Assembly: GCF_005222225.1 (NCBI RefSeq)
Contig: NZ_CP036536.1
Coordinates: 644,001 to 708,000 of the forward strand
DNA: 64,000 bases
Reading direction: 5' to 3'
Source of the DNA: Salinimonas lutimaris
Lineage (GTDB): Bacteria > Pseudomonadota > Gammaproteobacteria > Enterobacterales > Alteromonadaceae
Shown here: in pieces, positions 42,149 through 51,701 of the stretch
Layout of the letters: the number at the start of each line of letters is the position of its first letter
Numbering within the stretch: the first letter of the stretch is position 1
Made by a program: the position numbers and the translations under genes
Notes under the pieces: model-generated
Told to the model about the DNA's origin: nothing
Database searches by the model: none
The model's input: the letters and a program-made list of their open reading frames with translations, nothing else

Positions 42149-43200
42149 CTGACAGATTCCTGTTGCTGGCCGGGCAGGGTGATGGTCACTTCACAGCCGG
42201 GCTCTTTGGGGTCTAAAACAATGGTACCGCTGTGCGCATCAATAATTGCCTTGGCGACGGTCAGACCAAGGCCAATACCGCCATCGCCGCTGTCGCCTTC
42301 CCGGGAGCTGTGAAAAAGCTCAAATGCCTGCCGGGCCTGCTGTTCATTTAATCCTTTACCGTAATCGCGAATAGTCAGGGTGTAATGGTTGTTAGTTAAA
42401 CCATACCGAATGATGACCGGTGTAGCGGCAGGGCTATACCGAAGCGCATTATCTATTACGTTATAAAGAGCCTGCTGGAGCAACTGACTGGCACATTTGA
42501 GCGTGTAGTCAGGCTGTCGGGTGATCAGGCGCAGCCGGGCGCTGTTCAGCCGCAGCAGTAAATCTTCGAGCAGCTGGTGCAGATTCACCGTGTCGGTTTT
42601 CTCCAGTATACCATGATGGTGCAGGCGACTGGCCTGTAGCAGATTCTCAATGTAGCGGTGAAGCCGGTTGCCTTCTTTTAATGCGCCGTCAAGCAACTCT
42701 GTACGGGCGGTTTCATCAAGCTTATCGCCGTACTTTTGCATCGTTTCCATAGACCCGATAATGGTCGACAGCGGGGTTCGTAAGTCATGAGAGACCGACA
42801 TCAGCAAGCCGTTTTGCACCTGGGCCTTGCGTAATGCCCCCTGTTGCGCCCGGTAGTAGCGGGCAAACTGGGAGCCAAGCAGGGCAATAACGCAAAACAC
42901 GATTAAATTAATAATATCTTCAGCCTGATGCATCTGCAGGGAGTGACGCGGTGAGGTGAAAAGGTAGTTAAAGCACAGGGCTCCGACCAGAGCGGCGGTC
43001 AGGGCCAGCAGCCGGTTAAATAGCAGGGCAATAATGCCGGTAGCCAGCTGCAATACCAGTAGAATGCCCCCGGCAGGAACCCGCAGACTGTCCAGGGCCA
43101 GACAGAGGCCTGCCACAATCAGCATAATCAATAATGTTGCGCCAAACTGGCTGGTGGTGGAATAGGCGTTCGTCACCGAATAAATCACTCCCTTTAGCAT
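42145..43200 (-). CDS. KdpD-like sensor histidine kinase lacking the N-terminal KdpD/USP domains
   Basis: The 351-residue kinase begins with four closely spaced membrane helices (about 18-110, DUF4118-type with FNYLFTSPRHSL). A HisKA domain follows with phospho-acceptor H138 (SVSHDLRTPLS), then a HATPase_c domain with N-box NVIDNALRYSP, G1 box RDYGKGL and G2 box GIGLGLTVAKAI. E. coli KdpD is about 900 residues and carries a large cytosolic sensor and a USP domain first; those are absent here, with no upstream remnant. It starts the four-gene potassium operon. Confidence 0.9.
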   Translation of the reverse strand: MLKGVIYSVTNAYSTTSQFGATLLIMLIVAGLCLALDSLRVPAGGILLVLQLATGIIALLFNRLLALTAALVGALCFNYLFTSPRHSLQMHQAEDIINLIVFCVIALLGSQFARYYRAQQGALRKAQVQNGLLMSVSHDLRTPLSTIIGSMETMQKYGDKLDETARTELLDGALKEGNRLHRYIENLLQASRLHHHGILEKTDTVNLHQLLEDLLLRLNSARLRLITRQPDYTLKCASQLLQQALYNVIDNALRYSPAATPVIIRYGLTNNHYTLTIRDYGKGLNEQQARQAFELFHSSREGDSGDGGIGLGLTVAKAIIDAHSGTIVLDPKEPGCEVTITLPGQQQESVR

Positions 43201-43269
43201 GACAATACTTTAACAATCCGGTTGTCTTGTGTAGCGTAAAAATTGCGTAAAAATTCAGGAATCTTTTTT

Positions 43270-43803
43270 ATGACAAAAATGATAGTGACCGTCTTCACGG
43301 CGATTTTGCTTAGCGCCTGTTCCAGTCAGGACTGGCGTACAGCCAGTCGGGAGCCAGCCGGCATTGCGCCGGATCCGCAAGCCGAAAGTCAGGCGGTGAT
43401 CGAAGTATACGCCGCTGATGCGTTTAGCTGGCGCGGCTGGTTTGCGGTGCATACCTGGATCGCCACTAAAGCGGCTGATGCCAGCGAATATACCGTTTAT
43501 GAAGTAGTCGGATGGCGGGTTGAACGCGGGTTGCCTGCATTGCGCACCTATTCCACACCCACCCCGGATCGATACTGGTATGGCGCAAAACCGGAAAAAG
43601 TCCGCTCGGTAACCGGCCCTGATGCAGCCAGGCTGATTCCACGTATTGAAGAGGCGGTGGCACGTTATCCCTGGGCAGATGAATACACGGTGTTTCCCGG
43701 CCCGAACTCAAATACATTCCCGGCCTGGGTAGGGCTACAGGTGCCAGAGTTGAAACTGGCAATGCCATTTAATGCTATTGGCAGCGGATATGCTGACCGG
43801 TAA
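43270..43803 (+). CDS. DUF3750 lipoprotein
   Basis: The ATG at 43270 gives 177 residues with a lipoprotein signal (TAILLSACSS, Cys at about residue 16). The mature domain shows the DUF3750 features AVHTWIATKAAD, PDRYWYGAKPEKV, GPDAARLIPRIE and the near-invariant PGPNSNTFPAWV, ending in AIGSGYADR. The conserved His, Asn and Ser residues hint at a papain-like or NlpC-like enzyme, but the family's activity is unknown. Divergent from the kinase gene. Confidence 0.85.
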   Translation: MTKMIVTVFTAILLSACSSQDWRTASREPAGIAPDPQAESQAVIEVYAADAFSWRGWFAVHTWIATKAADASEYTVYEVVGWRVERGLPALRTYSTPTPDRYWYGAKPEKVRSVTGPDAARLIPRIEEAVARYPWADEYTVFPGPNSNTFPAWVGLQVPELKLAMPFNAIGSGYADR

Positions 43804-43855
43804 ATCAGGTAATATGGCAGGCATACCGGTTGATATGCCTGTACTGTCAGTCCGG

Positions 43856-45040
43856 TTATTTCAGTGACGTAATCGTCATATGCGGCGAACGATAAACAAT
43901 GTCATCATTTAGCTCAATACCAATTCCCGGCTCTTCAGACACACTGATATAGCCATCTTTCGGCTGCGGGTCCTGAATGCACAGCTCGCGGTTCCAGTCT
44001 TTGGTCGCGTAGGTGTGATGCTCGTGAATCAGGAAATTGGAAATGGCGGTTTCAAGGTGCAGGCTGGCAGCTGTAGCGACCGGGCCGCCGCACACGTGGG
44101 CCTGAATACGCACATCATAAATATCTGCATAGTCACAGACTTTCTTGGTTTCGGTGAAACCACCGCACAGGCCTATATCCGGTTGCAGTACATCCACCGA
44201 CTGGTCTTCAAGATACGGGCGCACATCCCAGCGGTTATACAAACGCTCACCGCCGGCAATCGGGACTTTGACGTTACGAGCCACTTTGTCATGCAATTTA
44301 CTGTTAAGGTAGTTCACCGGCTCCTCGTAATACATACAGCCGATATCCTCAACTATCTCACCCAGCTGTATCGCGGTGGATGCGCCCAGTAAGCTATGGC
44401 ATTCAAAGATGATATCGCCTTCATCACCCATTGCATCGCGAATGGCCTGCAGACGAGCCCGGAACAGTTTCATCTCAGCACGGCTGAACAGCTTGGTCCG
44501 GTCGAAGTGCGTTACCCCGTCTTTGTCATACACAATCGGGTCTACCTTAATCGCGGTATACCCCTCAGCCATGGCTTTTTCGGCTGCCCGGCCATAATCC
44601 GCCGGGTCGTTCAGCTTAGTAATTTCAGTGTCCCAGTCAAATTGCAGCTGACTGGCATAACAGCGCAGCTTGTCATTGGTTTTGCCACCCAGTAACTGAT
44701 ACACCGGCACACCCAATGCCTTACCGCGAATATCCCACAATGCTGTGTCAATCGCGCTCATTGCTGAATACACCACCGGGCCGCCACCCAGTCCCCAGAA
44801 AGATTCGCGCAGCATCCGGCTCCACAGGTGCTCGGTATTCATCGGATCCCAGCCTATCAGGATGGCTTCGGCAAATTCTTTAATCATGTGCGCCGCTGCG
44901 CTGTGACCTAAGTCATACGCCAGACCGGCTTCGCCTACACCGGTGATTCCCTCATCGGTATACACCCGCACAAACACCGGATTCCAGGGTGGACGCTTGG
45001 GGCATTCAATATCAAAAATTTCTACTTTGGTGACTTTCAT
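43856..45040 (-). CDS. Enolase-superfamily sugar-acid dehydratase (mandelate racemase subgroup)
   Basis: The ATG at 45040 has AAGGAT upstream; 394 residues. The N-terminal capping domain (about 1-125) is followed by a TIM barrel. Candidate metal ligands are the acidic residues in IIFECHSLL, YYEEPVN and AGGERLYNRWD, and a C-terminal His is in QAHVCGGPVATAA. This resembles galactonate/mannonate dehydratase types, which convert aldonic acids to 2-keto-3-deoxy acids. Exact substrate is unknown. It lies 33 bases after the class II aldolase gene. Confidence 0.85.
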   Translation of the reverse strand: MKVTKVEIFDIECPKRPPWNPVFVRVYTDEGITGVGEAGLAYDLGHSAAAHMIKEFAEAILIGWDPMNTEHLWSRMLRESFWGLGGGPVVYSAMSAIDTALWDIRGKALGVPVYQLLGGKTNDKLRCYASQLQFDWDTEITKLNDPADYGRAAEKAMAEGYTAIKVDPIVYDKDGVTHFDRTKLFSRAEMKLFRARLQAIRDAMGDEGDIIFECHSLLGASTAIQLGEIVEDIGCMYYEEPVNYLNSKLHDKVARNVKVPIAGGERLYNRWDVRPYLEDQSVDVLQPDIGLCGGFTETKKVCDYADIYDVRIQAHVCGGPVATAASLHLETAISNFLIHEHHTYATKDWNRELCIQDPQPKDGYISVSEEPGIGIELNDDIVYRSPHMTITSLK

Positions 45041-45073
45041 TAGATATCCTTTTGATGTCAGCAAGACCGGTGA

Positions 45074-45847
45074 TTATTCACAAAATCCCGGGTCCAGACG
45101 CCATGCTTTACGTAACATGGCTGGCCAGGCTTTTTGTCCACCGGTCTGGCCGGAGTGAACCACGCTTGCCTGGGCATAAATGTTGTCCACAATGTCCTGT
45201 GGAATCGGAATGACTTCGCGACCGGAGTTCATCAACTCCACCTGTATTTCACAGGCTCGCTGTAAATCATAAAAGCGCATAAAGGCATCACCCACGGTAG
45301 GGCCCAGCGTCAGGCCGCCGTGATTGGGTAGTAACATATGGTTAGTGTCGCCCAGATTTTGCTGTAGCCGGCTGCGCTCATCATCGTTCACTGCCAGCCC
45401 TTCATAATCGTGATAGCACAGTGATGGCAGGGAAAACATGGAATACTGACTCCATGGCTGTAAACCGCCTTTGAGTGAAGCTACCGTGATAGTCGCTTTA
45501 GTATGCAGATGCACGATGCATCTGGCATCACGGCGCGCTTCATGAATCGCGCTGTGAATGGTGAAACCAGCCGGATTAATCTGATACGGGGAGTCGCTCT
45601 GTATTTCGCCTTGCAGGTTAACCTTGACCAGATTGGAAGCGGTCACTTCTTCAAATGTCAGTCCAAACGCATTCACCAGATAAAAATCGGTATCGGGCAC
45701 TTTGGCGGAAATATGGGTATAAATCAGATCTCCCCAGCCCATATCTGCTACCAGACGATAGCAGGCGGCTAAATCGACACGGGCTTGCCATTCAGCGTCG
45801 CTGACTTTGCCTTTCAGGCTCATAGGTTCAAGTTCAAACACGCTCAT
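45074..45847 (-). CDS. Class II aldolase/adducin-family protein
   Basis: The 257-residue protein has zinc-site histidines in CIVHLHTKATI and LLPNHGGLTLGPT, and an N-terminal segment (MGWGDLIYTHISAKVPD) typical of class II aldolase/adducin proteins. Members cleave phosphorylated or free keto-deoxy sugars, and some act as epimerases or decarboxylases. Being upstream of the enolase-superfamily dehydratase, it may cleave the 2-keto-3-deoxy acid. A GTG/ATG alternative start downstream (MSLKGK) is possible. Confidence 0.85.
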   Translation of the reverse strand: MSVFELEPMSLKGKVSDAEWQARVDLAACYRLVADMGWGDLIYTHISAKVPDTDFYLVNAFGLTFEEVTASNLVKVNLQGEIQSDSPYQINPAGFTIHSAIHEARRDARCIVHLHTKATITVASLKGGLQPWSQYSMFSLPSLCYHDYEGLAVNDDERSRLQQNLGDTNHMLLPNHGGLTLGPTVGDAFMRFYDLQRACEIQVELMNSGREVIPIPQDIVDNIYAQASVVHSGQTGGQKAWPAMLRKAWRLDPGFCE

Positions 45848-46028
45848 TCTCTCTTTGGGTGTCTATATCAGGCAGGTGCTAAACGTACCAGAGAGCATAG
45901 CATGTCACAATGTGCAGTGGGTGCTGCTTATGCCAAATGTTGGCGGGTAGGGCGTGTGGTAAACATCGCAGCAGCAAGCATGTTGGTGTCGTGACGCCCG
46001 GCCTGCTCGGTCCGGGCGCCGCTGCATA

Positions 46029-46613
46029 TTACTTACTGGCTTGTGCTTCTGTGGTAATTCGCAGGGTCACTTCGTCTGATACATTAGGAACGTACTGATC
46101 TACCCCAAAGTCAGAACGCATAATAGTAGTAGTAGCATCAAAACCGATGGCTGGCTTTTTCGTCATCGGATGCTCACCCTGTTTATTCAGCATGGCCTCA
46201 AATACAATAGATTTGGTGGTACCTTTGATAGTCAGGTCGCCGTGTACCTCCAGTTTACCGTCACCTTTGTCGACCACCTTGGTACTGGTGAATGTCGCAT
46301 CCGGAAATTTATCGGTATTGAAGTAGGTTTCGGTCATAAACTCTTCGGTTAGCTTTTCCACATAGGTATCTGCTGTGCTGACCGGAATGGTGACATTGAC
46401 AGAAGACGCGCTCACATCATCACTGTCATAGGTAATACTGCCAGACGCATCATCGAACGTAGCGGTTGGGTGAGAAAAGCCAAAATGCTCCCATGAAGCC
46501 ACTACGCTGGTGTGGTCCGGGTCAATCTGATAGGTCACTGGCTTGGCCAGGGCACCGGTAACAACGGCGGCAGACAGTGCCACACCCAATGCAGTTCTGG
46601 ATAGTACTTTCAT
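46029..46613 (-). CDS. YceI-family periplasmic polyisoprenoid-binding-like protein
   Basis: The 194-residue protein has a signal peptide (about 1-23, GALAKP) and the YceI lipocalin-like barrel. Typical segments are TYQIDPDHTSVVASWEHFGFS, DKFPDATFTSTKV and HGDLTIKGTTKSIVFEA. YceI proteins bind long isoprenoid chains such as ubiquinone precursors in a closed barrel. All expected strands are present. An isolated gene, with its own promoter region on the right. Confidence 0.92.
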   Translation of the reverse strand: MKVLSRTALGVALSAAVVTGALAKPVTYQIDPDHTSVVASWEHFGFSHPTATFDDASGSITYDSDDVSASSVNVTIPVSTADTYVEKLTEEFMTETYFNTDKFPDATFTSTKVVDKGDGKLEVHGDLTIKGTTKSIVFEAMLNKQGEHPMTKKPAIGFDATTTIMRSDFGVDQYVPNVSDEVTLRITTEAQASK

Positions 46614-46694
46614 GCTTAACTCCTGTTTTTTCCGTAAGAAGGTTTACCGCTATTAATAACCCGACTGTACCGGTTTGGTTCACCGGTGTGTATC

Positions 46695-46740
46695 CGGAAA
46701 AAAAAGACAAACCAGCCTGTTTAATCGAATAAACAGGCTT
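46695..46740 (-). terminator. Terminator after tpm
   Basis: On the minus strand AGCCTGTTTA (46739-46730) pairs with TAAACAGGCT (46723-46714) around a six-base loop, followed by GGTTTGTC and eight T. The stem begins seven bases after the tpm stop. Confidence 0.7.
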
Positions 46741-46745
46741 TGCTG

Positions 46746-47384
46746 TTAAGCCGGCATCAGTGTCCAGATGTTAACCCGTGCCGGACACCAGCCTTTCAGG
46801 CCGCCTTCCAGTTCGGAATTCTGAACCTGGTTAAGTGAATAATACTCAGCATAATGAGACTCAACCTCTTGTTTGGTGACACTGAATGGCGGGCCATCCA
46901 TGGTGGCAGGATCATAATCAAATGTGATCAGTAATTGCGGGGCGGTGTTTGACAGGCCACGCAGATGTGCAGTGTATTTCATCCGCACTGCTTCTGGCAG
47001 AGCGACCAGCGCGGCGCGGTCATAAATTCCATCAATACGCCCCACGCGGGTACTGTCGAGCGTAAAAATATCGCCGACAAAAACCTGTATTCCCTGCGCG
47101 GTATAGACCTTGCCGTCTTCGGTATCTTCTACCATGGGCAGAATGTTCAGTTCTTCAAACAGCTGCTTGATGGCAATCTCACTAAGCTCAGCGCCCACCA
47201 CTTTAAACCCCTGAGACAGCAGCCAGTGAATATCCAGCGTCTTGCCGCATAACGGGACAAAAATCCGGCTGCCCGAGGGCAGTTCCAGCTTGTCGAAATG
47301 TCTTACTAAGCCCGGGTTTGTGCTGTTTTCATGAAAACCAATCTGGTTTGACTCCCACTTATTGTGCCAAAACGATGCTTCCAT
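46746..47384 (-). CDS. tpm: Thiopurine S-methyltransferase
   Basis: The 212-residue enzyme matches bacterial Tpm in length and motifs: the start MEASFWHNKWESNQIGFHE, the SAM-binding loop IFVPLCGKTLDIHWLLSQG, VVGAELSEIAI, and YDRAALVALP. It methylates sulfur, and in bacteria also selenium and tellurium compounds, using S-adenosylmethionine. It is a single gene on the minus strand between the symporter and yceI-like genes, with a terminator after it. Confidence 0.94.
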   Translation of the reverse strand: MEASFWHNKWESNQIGFHENSTNPGLVRHFDKLELPSGSRIFVPLCGKTLDIHWLLSQGFKVVGAELSEIAIKQLFEELNILPMVEDTEDGKVYTAQGIQVFVGDIFTLDSTRVGRIDGIYDRAALVALPEAVRMKYTAHLRGLSNTAPQLLITFDYDPATMDGPPFSVTKQEVESHYAEYYSLNQVQNSELEGGLKGWCPARVNIWTLMPA

Positions 47385-47453
47385 TGTTGCTGTGCTCCGC
47401 CAAAAAGATATCCGAATCAGGATACGCTATTTTAGAGTGGGACAGAATACTGT

Positions 47454-49013
47454 TTAGCGCAGCAACAAGCCGGGGATAGCCAGACAGATCAGAATAAGCA
47501 GACCGCTATAGGCTACCAACGCCATAAGTAATGGCCAGCGCGCGCCGGTTTGTGTGGGCAGCGTTGTCTGTACACTGCGTTGCCTGGTGCTCAGCAACAC
47601 GGCAATGACGACGGTAATCACAAACCCGATGGCATTCCACCAGAACCAGAAAAGCGGGGCCTCTGTGAGCCACAGTGTGACATTGGTCAGGACGCCGGCA
47701 GCAAGGCCAGCATTCATGGCTCTGGCGGTGACGGTTCTGGCATGAATACCCAGTAAAAAGGTTGCCAGCACCGGTCCATAGAACACCGAACCGATTTTAT
47801 TGATGGCCTCGATAACCGTAGGAGCAATATTACCGGCATACAAAGACAGCACCAGCGTCAGCAAACCCCAGCCAACCCCGGCCAGTCGGGCCTGCTTCAT
47901 GTAGCTGCCGGGACTAGGCTGCTGACCGCGTAAGCGACCCAGATCTTCTACGGTCACCGCAGCCAGACTGTTAATGGCTGAACTTAATGACGACATGGCA
48001 GCAGCCATAATCGCCACGATTAAGAAGCCCACCATGCCAGCAGGTAGAAACTCCACAATAAATACCGGCATCATCCAGTCGGGTTTATCTGCCGGAATTT
48101 GCGCCATCAGTTCACTGTTGTTTAAAAACAGGCTACCCACCACCAGCCCGGTTGTGCAGTACAGCAGGGTAATAGGAAAGCGCAGCACCGCCACACTGAT
48201 CAGCATTTTACGCAGCGACGGAATATCTTTGCTAGACAGGGAACGCTGTGCTTCTGACTGGTCACAGCCGTAATAAGAGGCATACAGAATAATACCGCCA
48301 AATAGCATTGGCAGCAGACCAAAGTCAGCGCCATCAAGACCATAGGAGGTCAGGTTTACGGTTTGCAGGCGCGCCGGATCAGCGCTGGCCAGCACCTGCT
48401 CAAAACCACCGGCAGCATCCAGCCCCACCCACAGACACATGGCCGCACCGGAGACTATCAACAGCATTTGCATAGCATCGCCATATACCACGGCTTTCAT
48501 GCCACCCATGGCTGAGTAGATAAGAGTAATCACGCCAATCAGTACAATGGCCAGCCACTGACTCAGTCCAATGGTCCCTTGCAGAATAAGCGCAATAGCG
48601 TAAATCATAATTGCCGTGGCAAAGGAGCGGGACAACTGAAACACAAAACTTATCAGCAGACGGGTAGAACGGGAAAAACGCTGCTCAAGATAATCATACA
48701 CACTCAACACCCCGGCCCGGTGTAATGAGGGCAGCAACCGCCATAGCAAAATGGCCACTGCCGCAGGCAGGGCCAGTTCATAAGACAGCCATACCAGCCC
48801 GCCGCCTTCGCGAATACCCACAAAAGCCGGCGCGGAAATAAAGCTGATAGCGGAAAGCTGGGTTGCCATTACTGACAAGGTCAGGGCGGGCCAGGATAGT
48901 GTACGGCCACCTAAAAAATAATCTTTGCCGTCAGACTGCTGGCGAAACAATCCGCCCAGTAACAACATACCGGCCAGATAGGCAATAATGATGACATAGT
49001 CCAGTGTGGTCAT
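47454..49013 (-). CDS. Sodium:solute symporter (SSS family)
   Basis: The 519-residue protein has about 13 membrane helices and the SSS signature pattern: DYFLGGRTLSWPALTLSVMATQ early, then SAMGGMKAVVYGDAMQ in the sixth helix region, and later AAAMSSLSSAINSLA with the Ser residues that coordinate sodium. Close family members move sugars, sialic acid or carboxylates with Na+. The substrate cannot be read. It lies about 1.6 kb from the dehydratase/aldolase pair and could supply their substrate, though they are not in one operon. Confidence 0.88.
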   Translation of the reverse strand: MTTLDYVIIIAYLAGMLLLGGLFRQQSDGKDYFLGGRTLSWPALTLSVMATQLSAISFISAPAFVGIREGGGLVWLSYELALPAAVAILLWRLLPSLHRAGVLSVYDYLEQRFSRSTRLLISFVFQLSRSFATAIMIYAIALILQGTIGLSQWLAIVLIGVITLIYSAMGGMKAVVYGDAMQMLLIVSGAAMCLWVGLDAAGGFEQVLASADPARLQTVNLTSYGLDGADFGLLPMLFGGIILYASYYGCDQSEAQRSLSSKDIPSLRKMLISVAVLRFPITLLYCTTGLVVGSLFLNNSELMAQIPADKPDWMMPVFIVEFLPAGMVGFLIVAIMAAAMSSLSSAINSLAAVTVEDLGRLRGQQPSPGSYMKQARLAGVGWGLLTLVLSLYAGNIAPTVIEAINKIGSVFYGPVLATFLLGIHARTVTARAMNAGLAAGVLTNVTLWLTEAPLFWFWWNAIGFVITVVIAVLLSTRQRSVQTTLPTQTGARWPLLMALVAYSGLLILICLAIPGLLLR

Positions 49014-49085
49014 AGCGCATCCCTGAGCAATACAGAGCTATACCATGACACACTGCTGGCAAAATGAACAGACAGGAAGAGAAGG

Positions 49086-49529
49086 CTATTTCAGGTGCAT
49101 CTCTATGTGGGGGATGCCATCTTCATCGTAAGGCTGTGATGTGTCTTTAAAGCCAAAAGCACGATAAAAATCCAGCAGATACAATTGTGCTGAGATACGC
49201 ACGCCGGCGTCAGGGAAGGTCTGCTGAGCACGTCTGATGGCCTCACTGACCAGTATTTTACCCAGCCCGCTACCACGGCTGTCAGGCGCAGTCAGCACGC
49301 GTCCCATCGCGGTCTCAGCATACTTATCGCCCGGTGCCAGTACTCTGGCATAAGCGACCAGCTGTCCATGCTGTTTTCCCAGTAAGTGCCAGGCATGATG
49401 GTCATGCTCATCAATGTCAGGATACAGGCAGGTTTGCTCAAGTATAAAGACAGCCTGACGAAGCTGTAGCATGGTCAGTGTGTCGACAGAGGATAGACCG
49501 GACAGTTGCGCCCATTGCCATTCAATCAT
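49086..49529 (-). CDS. elaA: ElaA-like GNAT acetyltransferase
   Basis: This 147-residue protein matches ElaA in length and order: WAQLSGLSSVDTLTMLQLRQAVFILEQ in two parts at the N-terminus, YPDIDEHDHHAWHLLG, the acetyl-CoA loop GRVLTAPDSRGSGLGKIL, and the end FYRAFGFKDTSQPYDEDGIPH. It is a cytoplasmic GNAT enzyme of unknown acceptor. The D-E-H-D-H metal-like cluster is typical of this family. It is downstream of nothing obvious and lies just beyond the rpoD terminator. Confidence 0.9.
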   Translation of the reverse strand: MIEWQWAQLSGLSSVDTLTMLQLRQAVFILEQTCLYPDIDEHDHHAWHLLGKQHGQLVAYARVLAPGDKYAETAMGRVLTAPDSRGSGLGKILVSEAIRRAQQTFPDAGVRISAQLYLLDFYRAFGFKDTSQPYDEDGIPHIEMHLK

Positions 49530-49574
49530 CGGTATTTCCCAGTAAAAGACCGTTATCCTAGCAGAGCAGTGAGC

Positions 49575-49607
49575 AAAAACAAAAAAGCCCGCAGAAGCGG
49601 GCTTTTT
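49575..49607 (-). terminator. Rho-independent terminator after rpoD
   Basis: Stem AAAAAGCCCGC/GCGGGCTTTTT (49582-49592 with 49597-49607), four-base loop; on the minus strand it is followed by a T-rich run, six bases after the rpoD stop. It closes the macromolecular-synthesis cluster. Confidence 0.92.
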
Positions 49608-49613
49608 GATGGG

Positions 49614-51449
49614 TTACTCGTCCAGGAAGCTGCGTAGCTGCTCTGAACGGCTGGGGTGACGAAGCTTGCGTAGTGCCTTGGCCTCAATCTGACGAATCCG
49701 CTCACGGGTTACATCAAACTGTTTACCCACTTCTTCCAGCGTATGGTCAGTGTTCATGTCGATACCAAAACGCATTCTCAGTACTTTGGCTTCACGGGCT
49801 GTCAGGCCTGCCAGCACTTCCTGAGTGGCGTTTTTCAGGCTACCGCCTGTGGCTGAGTCCAGCGGCTGAATAATTGTGCTGTCCTCAATAAAATCTCCCA
49901 GATGCGAATCTTCATCATCACCAATCGGCGTTTCCATAGAAATCGGCTCTTTGGCAATCTTCAGCACTTTACGGATTTTATCTTCTGGCATCGCCATACG
50001 TTCCGACAATTCTTCAGGGCTCGGCTCACGACCCATTTCCTGAAGCATCTGACGAGAAATACGGTTCAGTTTGTTAATCGTCTCAATCATGTGCACCGGA
50101 ATACGGATCGTGCGGGCCTGGTCTGCAATAGACCGGGTGATCGCCTGACGAATCCACCATGTTGCATAGGTTGAGAACTTATAACCACGACGGTATTCGA
50201 ACTTATCTACCGCTTTCATCAGACCGATATTACCTTCCTGGATTAAGTCCAGGAACTGCAAGCCACGGTTGGTGTATTTTTTCGCAATTGAGATAACCAG
50301 ACGCAGGTTAGCTTCCACCATTTCTTTTTTCGCACGGCGGGCTTTGGCCTCACCGATAGACATACGGCGGTTGATATCTTTGATATCAGGAATAACCAGT
50401 CCGGTTTCCTGCTCAACCTGCAGCATCTTAGCAATGCTGCGTTCAATATCTTCTTTATAATCTGCCAGTGCATCGCCATAGGCTTCGGCACCGTTAATGG
50501 CTTTGCTTAACCACTCAGAAGAAGTCTCGTTACCGGCAAATGCCTTGATAAAATCTTTCTTCGGCATTTTTGCATTGATGACACAGTACTTCATCACCAG
50601 ACGTTCCTGGATACGTACTTTGTCCATCATATCGCGCATGTTCTTTACCATGCGGTCAAACTGCTTAGGCACCAGACGGAATTCTTTAAAGACTTCGCTT
50701 AACGCTTCAATCTCTTTGCGGGAGTCGGCATGAGCACGACCCTGGCTTTCGATAACAGAACGGGCTTGTTCGTATTGTTCACGCAGTTTGCCGAACTTTT
50801 CACGAGCCAGTTCAGGATCGATACCAGTATCTTCCTCTTCCTCGTCCTCATCATCGTCATCATCGTCGTCTTCATCTTCCAGCTCTTCTTCCGACAGCTC
50901 AGACCCGATATGGGTTGCTGTTGGTGCCAGATCCTGATCATCATTAGGATCAACAAAGCCAGAGATAATATCGCTCAGACGAATTTCTTCAGCTTCGTAG
51001 AGATCCCACTGTTCAAGCAGGTAGGTGATCGCTTCCGGGTACTCGGCCACCGAGCACTGTACCTGGTTAATCCCATCCTCGATGCGTTTGGCGATTTCAA
51101 TCTCACCCTCACGGGTAAGTAGCTCAACCGTACCCATTTCACGCATGTACATGCGTACCGGGTCTGTGGTGCGGCCAATTTCGCTTTCTACTGTTGCCAG
51201 TGCCTGCGCAGCAGCTTCAGCAGCATCTTCATCAGCCGTAGTTTCCTGCATAAGCAATTCATCTGAATCCGGAGCCGACTCCGAAACCTGAATGCCCATG
51301 TCATTAATCATGCGAATGATATCTTCGATTTGATCAGAATCGACTATGTCTTGCGGCAGGTGGTCGTTTACTTCTGCAAAAGTTAAGTAACCTTGCTCTT
51401 TACCTTTTGCAATCAGGAGTTTAATCTGAGATTGCTTGCTTTGCGCCAT
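49614..51449 (-). CDS. rpoD: RNA polymerase primary sigma factor (sigma-70)
   Basis: The start at 51449 ([20 protein letters not shown]) gives 611 residues, close to E. coli RpoD (613). Region 1.1 is at about 1-80 and region 1.2 about 95-130 ([21 protein letters not shown] in part). A very acidic stretch lies within the non-conserved region (about 188-215, runs of Asp and Glu). Region 2 includes [20 protein letters not shown] in part, region 3 follows, and region 4.2 has [20 protein letters not shown]. It directs transcription of housekeeping genes. Confidence 0.98.
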   Translation of the reverse strand: MAQSKQSQIKLLIAKGKEQGYLTFAEVNDHLPQDIVDSDQIEDIIRMINDMGIQVSESAPDSDELLMQETTADEDAAEAAAQALATVESEIGRTTDPVRMYMREMGTVELLTREGEIEIAKRIEDGINQVQCSVAEYPEAITYLLEQWDLYEAEEIRLSDIISGFVDPNDDQDLAPTATHIGSELSEEELEDEDDDDDDDEDEEEEDTGIDPELAREKFGKLREQYEQARSVIESQGRAHADSRKEIEALSEVFKEFRLVPKQFDRMVKNMRDMMDKVRIQERLVMKYCVINAKMPKKDFIKAFAGNETSSEWLSKAINGAEAYGDALADYKEDIERSIAKMLQVEQETGLVIPDIKDINRRMSIGEAKARRAKKEMVEANLRLVISIAKKYTNRGLQFLDLIQEGNIGLMKAVDKFEYRRGYKFSTYATWWIRQAITRSIADQARTIRIPVHMIETINKLNRISRQMLQEMGREPSPEELSERMAMPEDKIRKVLKIAKEPISMETPIGDDEDSHLGDFIEDSTIIQPLDSATGGSLKNATQEVLAGLTAREAKVLRMRFGIDMNTDHTLEEVGKQFDVTRERIRQIEAKALRKLRHPSRSEQLRSFLDE

Positions 51450-51701
51450 AGAACCTACACTTCTCACATTTATAAATTAAGCAAAAAAGCATCATCTTTC
51501 ATACACATCACTGCGTTTAGATCATGCTTGCTGTCGTCTTGTTACCGCACCTGTCAGGACGTTTATCTGTCCTATTTTTCGGTTGAAAAATGTTCTGCCG
51601 TTTTTGTACGTATACTCACAGCGAATTGACCAGTATAACAGAAAAACGTCTGAATTGACTAGGCTCACAGCGTGCTTTTAACCGTAAAACCCGTCTGTAC
51701 G
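51450..51701 (-). other. dnaG-rpoD intergenic region
   Basis: A 252-base A+T-richer gap, long for genes in one cluster. TGTTATACT (minus strand, about 51640-51632) offers a -10-like TATACT without a convincing -35, so an internal rpoD promoter is possible. I see no strong hairpin. In E. coli the equivalent gap holds an RNA-processing site; nothing specific can be shown here. Confidence 0.35.

Noticed and set aside
45991-46020. G+C-rich stem after the yceI-like gene as terminator
   Set aside because: The stem is present but no T run follows on the minus strand, so termination is not supported.
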